Source of the DNA: DATKCN01 sp035513175
GTDB taxonomy: Bacteria > Chloroflexota > Chloroflexia > Thermomicrobiales > CFX8
Direction: 5' to 3'
DNA: 12,365 nucleotides
NCBI GenBank assembly: GCA_035513175.1
Contig: DATKCN010000207.1
Span: forward strand, 1-12,365
Under the pieces are notes generated by a model, which was not told where the DNA came from, searched no databases, and saw nothing but the letters and a program-made list of their open reading frames with translations. The position numbers were made by a program, and so were the translations under genes. Below are positions 6,797 to 12,365 of this stretch, piece by piece; positions within the stretch are counted from its first letter, which is position 1; each line of letters opens with the position of its first letter.

Positions 6797-8206
6797 TCAG
6801 GCGGTGTGTTCCTGAGCCTGGGCGCGCGTGTCGAGGCTCCAGGAGCGGATTGTTTCAGACAACGGCGCCGCGCTCGCGGGCAGTGAGCCGGTAAACACCG
6901 CGCCACCTTCAGCTCCGTTGGCGGCGGTCAGCTCGCCGCCGTGCGCCTGCAGGATGCGTCGCGCGATCGTCAGTCCCAGCCCGGCGCCGCCTGTCTGACG
7001 GTTGCGCGACGTCTCACCCCGGTAGAGCGGCGTAAACAGGTTCGGCAGGTCCTCGGCCCGGATGCCGGGTCCACTGTCCGCCACGCTGAACGACGCGCCG
7101 GACGGACCCGCGTGGCACGTGACGCGCACATGGCCCCCGCTGGGAGTGTAGCGCAGGGCGTTGTCCAGCAGGTTCTCAATAGCGCGGGTCAGCAGGCGCC
7201 GGTCCGCGTCGATCAGGCACGGCCCCGGCGCGCCCTGCATGGCGAGGGCGACGTGGCTGGCTTCCGCCATGGGCTGCAGCGAGTCCACCAGATCGCGCAG
7301 CAGCACGGCGAGATCGGTCGTCTCGCGTTCCGGCGCCTGATCGAGATATTCCAGCCGCGTGTAGTCGAACAGGTCGGCCACCAGCCGCTCCAGCGCCGCC
7401 GCCTTCTCGCGCGCCACCGCGACGTAGCGCGCCTTGGCCTCCGGGGTGTCCGCGATGCCGGTGTCGAGCCCCTCCAGATAGCCGCGCAACGAGAACAACG
7501 GCGTGCGCAGGTCGTGCGCGATGGCGCTGATGAACATGCGGCGCTCCTGCTCCAATCGCGTCTGCTGCATGAGCGACGCCCGCAGCGCGTCGCTCATGCC
7601 CTCGAACGCGGCGTTGACCTCGGCGACCTCACTGACCCGCGACGACGGCAGATCGACGTCGAGATCGCCTCCGGCAACCGAGAGCGCGGCCCGTTCCGTG
7701 GCCGCCAGCGGAGCGAGCACGGCGCGTCGTAGGAACCAGGCGATGACCGTCAGCGTCAGCAGCAGCGTCGCCACCAGCACCGCGGGCAGCAGCCAGACAC
7801 GCTCGGTGGCAAGCGGTATCTCGTCGGTGTAGATGAACGCGGAGCGCGACGGATCGGAGCCGGCGAAGTCGAACTGCTCGATGACACGACCGGGGGGTCC
7901 CCAGCGGTCTCGCGTGAGTGGATCGGCGGCGCTGCGATAGACCTCGCGGCCGTCCTCGATCAGCAGGAAGTAGACGCCCTGGGAGGCAAGGTCATCGCGC
8001 AACGCTGACTGCCACACGGGGTCATGCCAGCGCGCCGCGTTCGCTTCGAGCCGGCTCGCGATATCGGAGCTGTCGGCCTCCGTGCGGTGGACGAACGTGA
8101 CCCCGACGATGATGACGACGGCCACCGGCACGATGACGATAAGCGCCAGCGCGATCGCCAGCCAGCGACGGATCGGCAGCGTTGCGCGCAGCCTGTGCGA
8201 GGTCAC
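6797..8206 (-). CDS. Sensor histidine kinase
   Basis: A 469-residue membrane kinase that autophosphorylates and passes phosphate to the response regulator encoded just upstream. Domain order: helix TM1 (about 16-39), an extracytoplasmic sensor of roughly 95 residues (40-135), TM2 (about 137-160), a HAMP linker (160-213), the dimerisation/phosphoacceptor domain with FISAIAHDLRTPLFSLRGYL (H231), and the ATPase domain with N box ENLLDNALRYTP (344-355), G1 DSGPGI (377-382) and G2 GGAGLGL (406-412). All key residues are present. The start is GTG 8206, overlapping the regulator stop by 4 bp (GTGA), with a GAGGGGGAG about 8 nt upstream. The sensor is much larger than in the intramembrane-sensing BceS-type kinases often paired with ABC transporters, so a periplasmic or external signal is likely. 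Ligand unknown. Confidence 0.95.
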   Translation of the reverse strand: MTSHRLRATLPIRRWLAIALALIVIVPVAVVIIVGVTFVHRTEADSSDIASRLEANAARWHDPVWQSALRDDLASQGVYFLLIEDGREVYRSAADPLTRDRWGPPGRVIEQFDFAGSDPSRSAFIYTDEIPLATERVWLLPAVLVATLLLTLTVIAWFLRRAVLAPLAATERAALSVAGGDLDVDLPSSRVSEVAEVNAAFEGMSDALRASLMQQTRLEQERRMFISAIAHDLRTPLFSLRGYLEGLDTGIADTPEAKARYVAVAREKAAALERLVADLFDYTRLEYLDQAPERETTDLAVLLRDLVDSLQPMAEASHVALAMQGAPGPCLIDADRRLLTRAIENLLDNALRYTPSGGHVRVTCHAGPSGASFSVADSGPGIRAEDLPNLFTPLYRGETSRNRQTGGAGLGLTIARRILQAHGGELTAANGAEGGAVFTGSLPASAAPLSETIRSWSLDTRAQAQEHTA

Positions 8207-8901
8207 CGGCGTCGCTCCCCCTCGAACCGGTAGCCAACGCCCCAGACGGTGACGATGTAGCGCGGCTCGGACGGGTTCTCCTCGATCTTCTCTCTGAGCC
8301 GTCCGATGTGGACGGTGAGTGTGTGGCGGTCGCCGTAGTCACCCCATAGCCGCTCGTAGAGCTGTTCGCGGGTGAAGACCTGGCGCGGGTGCTCGGCCAG
8401 CAGCTGCAGCAGCTCGAACTCGCGAGGCGCGAGCTGGATCGGCTTGCCGTCGACCAGCGCCTCGTGGGCTCGGACGTCGATTGCGAGGCGGCCGAATTCG
8501 AGCAGCGCGGCGGGGTGCGTCTCGGTGCGTCCAGAGCGCCGCAGCACGGCCCGCACGCGGGCGATGACCTCGCCCGGGGTGGCGGACTTGACGATGTAGT
8601 CGTCCGCGCCGAGGCCCAGTCCGCGGATCTTGTCACTGTCCTCCTGGCGGGCGCTGAGAAACAGCACCGGCACGTTCCGCGTTTCGCGGATCGTGCGCAA
8701 CACGTCGAAGCCGGAGGCGCCCGGCATCATGACGTCCAGCAGCACGCAGTCGACCGGCGCGCTGGCGATGGCTTCCAGCGCGGAGGCGCCATCGGACGCG
8801 GTGAGCACGGTGTAGCCGTCCGCCGCGAGGAAGTCGCGCAGCAGCAGGACGATGTCGGGCTCGTCGTCGACAACCAGGACGGTCGTGTTTATGCTGTCCA
8901 T
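8203..8901 (-). CDS. OmpR/PhoB-family response regulator
   Basis: A 232-residue DNA-binding regulator of standard length. The receiver domain (about 7-120) has the acidic pair D12/D13, phosphoacceptor D56 in CVLLDVMMPG, S83 in the switch position and conserved K105. The residue after the lysine is Ser (YIVKSATPGE) where most family members have Pro. The C-terminal winged helix (about 133-230) shows LAPREFELLQLLAEHPRQVF, then LTVHIGRLREKI and VWGVGYRFE. ATG 8901 places VLVVDDEPD correctly, with GGGAAGGA about 11 nt upstream; the longer open frame begins in the intergenic hairpin region. It lies 79 nt after the permease stop and overlaps the kinase start. The most likely targets are the promoter of the upstream ABC genes and its own operon (inference). 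Confidence 0.95.
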   Translation of the reverse strand: MDSINTTVLVVDDEPDIVLLLRDFLAADGYTVLTASDGASALEAIASAPVDCVLLDVMMPGASGFDVLRTIRETRNVPVLFLSARQEDSDKIRGLGLGADDYIVKSATPGEVIARVRAVLRRSGRTETHPAALLEFGRLAIDVRAHEALVDGKPIQLAPREFELLQLLAEHPRQVFTREQLYERLWGDYGDRHTLTVHIGRLREKIEENPSEPRYIVTVWGVGYRFEGERRR

Positions 8902-8946
8902 CGCGGTGCGGTCCTTCCCGGCGCCGCCTGGAGTATTGACGCAGGA

Positions 8947-8971
8947 GCCGGGCGCGCGCCACGTGCCCGGC
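8947..8971 (-). other. GC-rich hairpin between permease and response regulator genes
   Basis: GCCGGGC (8947-8953) is exactly inverted as GCCCGGC (8965-8971); two further inner pairs close a 5-nt loop after one mismatch on the minus-strand RNA. It sits in the 79-nt gap after the permease stop (8981). No T-run follows, so it is not a classical terminator. It could stabilise the transporter mRNA, mark a processing site, or partly attenuate reading into the two-component genes. Confidence 0.4.
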
Positions 8972-8980
8972 CATGCCCCG

Positions 8981-11900
8981 CTATTCAAACCGCAGCGCGT
9001 CGGCGATCGGCACGGACGCCGCCCGGCGGGCAGGCGCCCAGGTCATCGCTGCGGCCGCGATGACGGCCGCGGCGTTGAAGAACAGGATGGTCGACCACGG
9101 GATGACGAAGGTGGTGAACTGGACGCTGTCATCGATGCCGCCTCCGATGATCAGGTTGTACGACAGGATCGTGGCCAGGATCGATCCACTGACAACCCCA
9201 ACGGTCGCGATCATGACAGATTCGATCAGGAACGAGGCCGCCACCATGCCGCGCTGGCAGCCGATGGCCCGCAGCATGCCGATCTGCTGCCGCCGCTCCA
9301 CCACCGAACGGAAGGAGATCACCCCCAGCGCCGCGATGCCGACGAACAGACCGAGACCCATGAACCCTTGCAGCATGGCGAAGAAGCCGCGCGAAAACGC
9401 CTGCTGCTCGGCGATCTGGTCGGCGATCGACTCCGCCTGCACGCCGTTCGAGCGCAGCGCGGACTCGATCTGCTTCGCGAGGGTGTTGGCGTCGGCCGTG
9501 GCGGCGCCGTCGAGCCGGACGTAGAAGCGGTTGAGATCGGCGTTCGCGTACAGTCCGTCGAACACCTGGTGCGAGAGGTACAGGCCGGAGAGCGTGCTCA
9601 CCCGCGATTCGATGACGCCGATGACGCGGATCGGCTGGGTGGCTCCGGACGCGGAGCCCTGCAGCTCGATGTCGAAGGGCGTCAGCCTGTCGCCGTCCAT
9701 CCGGATGTCGCTGGGCGCCATGAAGCGATCTCCGCCAGCCGCGAACCCGTCCGAGTCGAACACCGAGACGTCGACGATGGCCACCGGCTCTCCTACCAGT
9801 AGCGCGTCCCAGACGGCGGCGTCGTCCGCGTATTCCGGCGCGCGGGCCGCCAGCGGGATGACCGACTGGCGGATGAACTGCTCGTCCATGCCGCCGATCG
9901 AAAGGCGCGCCCACTCGGCGTCGCCGCTGGCGCGAACCAGGGAGTTGAGGAAGGCAACGCCGGAGAGCCTGCCGACCGCGCCGAGGTCAGCTTCATCGAC
10001 ATCGCTGCCTGCCAGGGCGCTCGGAAGATCATCGATCGGGTTTGCGGGGTTGGTCGTCACCACGACATCCCAGCCCGCGGCGGCTTCATCCGTCAGCAGC
10101 AGCCCGACGAAGTTGGCGTTGATGGTGCGCACGGTGACGAGGGAGAAGATGACCATGGCGAACATGGCAATTGTCATGCCCGTGCGGCCCCGGGAGGCCA
10201 GCGGGTAGGCAACCGCCGTCTTGACGGCCGGAATCCAGCGCGAGAACGCGCCGCCGAGCAGCGCGACGAAGCGCACCAGCAGGTCGGCGTTCCACATGAT
10301 GATCAGGGTCGTGTACAGCACCATGAAGATGCCGGACAGGAAGAACATTTCCGGCCCGCCGTCGCCAAGCTCCGGCAGCACCCGCGCGGTGACGCTGGGC
10401 GGCAACAGCCAGAACAGCAGCATCAGGACGGCCGCGGTGGTGAACACGAGTCTCGATGGGAGGTAGCGGCGCCCAAACAGCGCGCCGCCCAGCGTCAGTA
10501 GCGAGATGCCCAGCGCGAACGGGAAGTAGCTCTGGGCGGCAGTTCCCAGGACCATGAAGGCCACGCCGACGGACCCGATGACGAGCCCCCAGCCGAGCGC
10601 GTGGGTGAGCAGCCGCAGCAGCCACAGCGCGGCCTTGAACGGCAGCAGCGCCACGTTCCAGATCGTTTCCAGCGGAAACGAGACGACCGTGCGGACGGCC
10701 CCGCCGCGCGAGAGCCTGCTCCACCAGCGCCAGTGGGGCGGCTCGCCCCGGTCCGGATGCGTCTCGTCCGCGAGGTCACGGATGGCGGCGGCGACGTTCA
10801 TGCGGCTGGCGCGCGTCGAGGCGAAGACGATCGTCAGGAATGTCACCGAGACGCCGAGGGAGTAGGCAGCCACCAGCGAGCGCCAGGTGGCAAGCGGGGC
10901 AATACTGACGAAGGCGTCACCCAGCAGCGAGCCCAGCCAAAGCGTGATGGCGAACGACACGAGCACGCCGGTTGCCGCGCCGATCATTGCGGCCCCGAGG
11001 TCGTAGGCGACGCCTTCGACGACGAAGCTCCTGACCAGCTGGGAACGGGTCATGCCCACCGCGCGGGCCATGCCCATCTCCGGCCGGCGCTCGGTCGCCA
11101 GCATGGTGAACACGAGGAAGATCAACAGCACGCCGGATGCGATCGAGAACATGCCGAAGAGCAGGAACAGCGTGGTGAAGATGTTGCCGAACAGTTCGGC
11201 GGCTTCCAGCGCTTCCTGCTTGAGTGGGTTGACGCCGAGTGAGCGGCCGCCCTCGACGGAGGCCAGCGCCTCGGTCAGCCTTGCGACCACTGCGTCGGTG
11301 CGGGCAACGCCGGACTCGACACCGCCGCTGTTCGAGACGGCGATGAAGCGCGCCTGGCCCTCGAGCCCCGTGACCTCCTGCAACCAGGCAAGCGGCACGG
11401 CCAGCCCGAGCAGGCTCGACGCGCCGATGCGGGCCGGTCCGGCCTGACCGACGACTGTCTCGTAGCCGGTCAGGATCGAACCCCGCGCGATTGCGCCGAC
11501 GGTGATCTGGCGGGGCTCGTTGCCGAAGACGAAGACAATGGTGTCGCCGGGGCGCGCGTCGAGTCGGTTGGCGAGGTCTTCTGAAACGACCGCCGCGCCG
11601 GGCGGCAGGTTCCCGAAGTCGATGGCCTCGCCGGATGGCGTCTGGAGCCCGCCGAAGGCATCCAGCCGCGCCGCGTCGAGGCCGGTGACGATCGCCCGCG
11701 GCTCACTGAGCCCGCTGGAGTCGTGCGTCACCGGCGCGGCGATGGTGAGGACCGGCATGACGGCGTCGATGTCCGGATCGTCCGCTAGGCGCAGCTCGAG
11801 ATCAGCGGCCAGTGAGGCCGGGATGGTCGCGGTGTTCGCGGACACCGAGCCCTCGCCTCCGGCGCTCCCCACGTAGGAGATCGTGACGTCCACCTCGCCC

Positions 11901-12163
11901 AGCCCCTCGTAGGTCGAGGCGGTCACCGAGTGATCGAGCGTGTCGCCGGTGGTGAGCGCGGCGGCCACGATCAGGGTCGAAAGCATCAGGCCAACCATGA
12001 TGAGGACCGTCTGCGCTTTGCGGCGGGGGATGTTGCGCAGCGCCATGCGGAAGATGACGCGGTTCCGCAGGGCGATGAGCGCGGTCGAGGCCAGGCACGC
12101 CAGCATGATCGACAACGTCATGGCAAGAATCGCGTTCATCGAGATGCCAAAGATCGAGTCCAT
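8981..12163 (-). CDS. ABC transporter permease, FtsX/MacB-like, two-repeat form
   Basis: A 1060-residue membrane protein with duplicated FtsX architecture. In order: N-terminal helix (about 9-32), MALRNIPRRKAQ (40-51) and a second helix (52-72), extracytoplasmic MacB-type domain 1 (about 73-325), and FtsX helices 1 (about 327-450) with the cytoplasmic signature ERRPEMGMARAVGMTRSQLV (358-377). Then a block of about six hydrophobic helices (500-690), extracytoplasmic domain 2 (about 692-920) and FtsX helices 2 (about 925-1045) with ERRQQIGMLRAIGCQRGMV (956-974), ending DALRFE. Such permeases use ATPase cycles for mechanical work across the membrane, for example lipoprotein or peptide handling or antimicrobial resistance, instead of a classical channel. 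ATG 12163 has CAGGAG 9 nt upstream and lies 6 nt after the ATPase stop. No separate membrane-fusion partner is in the window. Confidence 0.93.
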   Translation of the reverse strand: MDSIFGISMNAILAMTLSIMLACLASTALIALRNRVIFRMALRNIPRRKAQTVLIMVGLMLSTLIVAAALTTGDTLDHSVTASTYEGLGEVDVTISYVGSAGGEGSVSANTATIPASLAADLELRLADDPDIDAVMPVLTIAAPVTHDSSGLSEPRAIVTGLDAARLDAFGGLQTPSGEAIDFGNLPPGAAVVSEDLANRLDARPGDTIVFVFGNEPRQITVGAIARGSILTGYETVVGQAGPARIGASSLLGLAVPLAWLQEVTGLEGQARFIAVSNSGGVESGVARTDAVVARLTEALASVEGGRSLGVNPLKQEALEAAELFGNIFTTLFLLFGMFSIASGVLLIFLVFTMLATERRPEMGMARAVGMTRSQLVRSFVVEGVAYDLGAAMIGAATGVLVSFAITLWLGSLLGDAFVSIAPLATWRSLVAAYSLGVSVTFLTIVFASTRASRMNVAAAIRDLADETHPDRGEPPHWRWWSRLSRGGAVRTVVSFPLETIWNVALLPFKAALWLLRLLTHALGWGLVIGSVGVAFMVLGTAAQSYFPFALGISLLTLGGALFGRRYLPSRLVFTTAAVLMLLFWLLPPSVTARVLPELGDGGPEMFFLSGIFMVLYTTLIIMWNADLLVRFVALLGGAFSRWIPAVKTAVAYPLASRGRTGMTIAMFAMVIFSLVTVRTINANFVGLLLTDEAAAGWDVVVTTNPANPIDDLPSALAGSDVDEADLGAVGRLSGVAFLNSLVRASGDAEWARLSIGGMDEQFIRQSVIPLAARAPEYADDAAVWDALLVGEPVAIVDVSVFDSDGFAAGGDRFMAPSDIRMDGDRLTPFDIELQGSASGATQPIRVIGVIESRVSTLSGLYLSHQVFDGLYANADLNRFYVRLDGAATADANTLAKQIESALRSNGVQAESIADQIAEQQAFSRGFFAMLQGFMGLGLFVGIAALGVISFRSVVERRQQIGMLRAIGCQRGMVAASFLIESVMIATVGVVSGSILATILSYNLIIGGGIDDSVQFTTFVIPWSTILFFNAAAVIAAAAMTWAPARRAASVPIADALRFE

Positions 12164-12169
12164 AGCGGG

Positions 12170-12365
12170 TTACTCCTGTACTGACGTGTGCGCGACTGAG
12201 TGCATACTGCCATTGCCATTGGTGGCCTCGTCGGACAGGATGACCCCGTCCTTCATGCGGATGATGCGGTTCGTCATCGCCCCAATGCGCGGGTCGTGCG
12301 TCACCAGCACGAACGTCTGCCGCCGCGTCCGGTTCAGCTCGATCATCAGCGCCATCACGTCGTCC
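12170..12365 (-). CDS. ABC transporter ATPase, C-terminal part (MacB/LolD type)
   Basis: The last 64 codons of an ATPase that enters from the right edge; the Walker A, signature and Walker B motifs lie outside. What remains starts DDVMALMIELNRTRRQ, then has the H-loop FVLVTHDPRIG with its switch histidine, and a NRIIRMKDGVI strand typical of MacB/LolD-type ATPases. The C-terminal tail (ATNGNGSMHSVAHTSVQE) is a short polar extension. It ends in TAA, 6 nt before the permease ATG, so the two are surely cotranscribed and form the transporter. Confidence 0.88.
   Translation of the reverse strand, partial: DDVMALMIELNRTRRQTFVLVTHDPRIGAMTNRIIRMKDGVILSDEATNGNGSMHSVAHTSVQE

Noticed and set aside
6086..6886. 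Long plus-strand frame of 266 codons opposite the kinase and small membrane protein
   Set aside because: Antisense shadow of well-supported minus-strand genes; Arg/Gly-rich with no family-like motif.
8389..9802. Long plus-strand frames opposite the regulator and permease
   Set aside because: Shadows typical of high-GC DNA, rich in Arg, Asp, His and Gln, with no recognisable domain.

Overview
The window is GC-rich bacterial DNA, densely packed with genes. Several genes use GTG starts, and four junctions are 4-bp stop/start overlaps. The protein types (long FtsX-like permease with an internal membrane block, lipocalin-like and cupin proteins, APH-fold kinase) suggest Chloroflexota (Thermomicrobia-like) or a similar high-GC lineage. 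That placement is an inference from protein style and composition, not from a marker gene.

Left half, + strand (162-5431): one apparent operon of small-molecule enzymes and an exporter. The order is a cupin, a lipocalin-like protein, a SAM-dependent methyltransferase broken by an in-frame TAG, an FAD monooxygenase, an alpha/beta hydrolase and an MFS transporter. Most junctions are overlaps or short gaps. The exception is a 186-nt stretch before the hydrolase, where coding-like signal hops between frames. A methyltransferase, a monooxygenase, a hydrolase and an exporter in one transcript suggest modification or detoxification of an aromatic or other hydrophobic compound and its export. The substrate cannot be read from the sequence. 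At the extreme left edge a probable divergent gene (minus strand, partial) starts on the same CATG as the cupin.

Right half, - strand (12365 down to 5453): a second apparent operon. It reads ABC-transporter ATPase (partial), a 1060-residue FtsX/MacB-type permease, an OmpR/PhoB-type response regulator, its histidine kinase, a 69-residue two-helix membrane protein and an APH-fold phosphotransferase. The regulator/kinase pair probably controls the transporter, as in envelope-stress and peptide-defence modules. A GC-rich hairpin sits between the transporter and the two-component genes.

The two operons converge at about 5432-5452. I saw no tRNA, rRNA, CRISPR array, insertion sequence or phage gene. 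The points most worth checking are the amber-interrupted methyltransferase, the CATG shared by two divergent starts, the frame-mosaic stretch at 3166-3425, and the small membrane protein embedded in the sensor operon.
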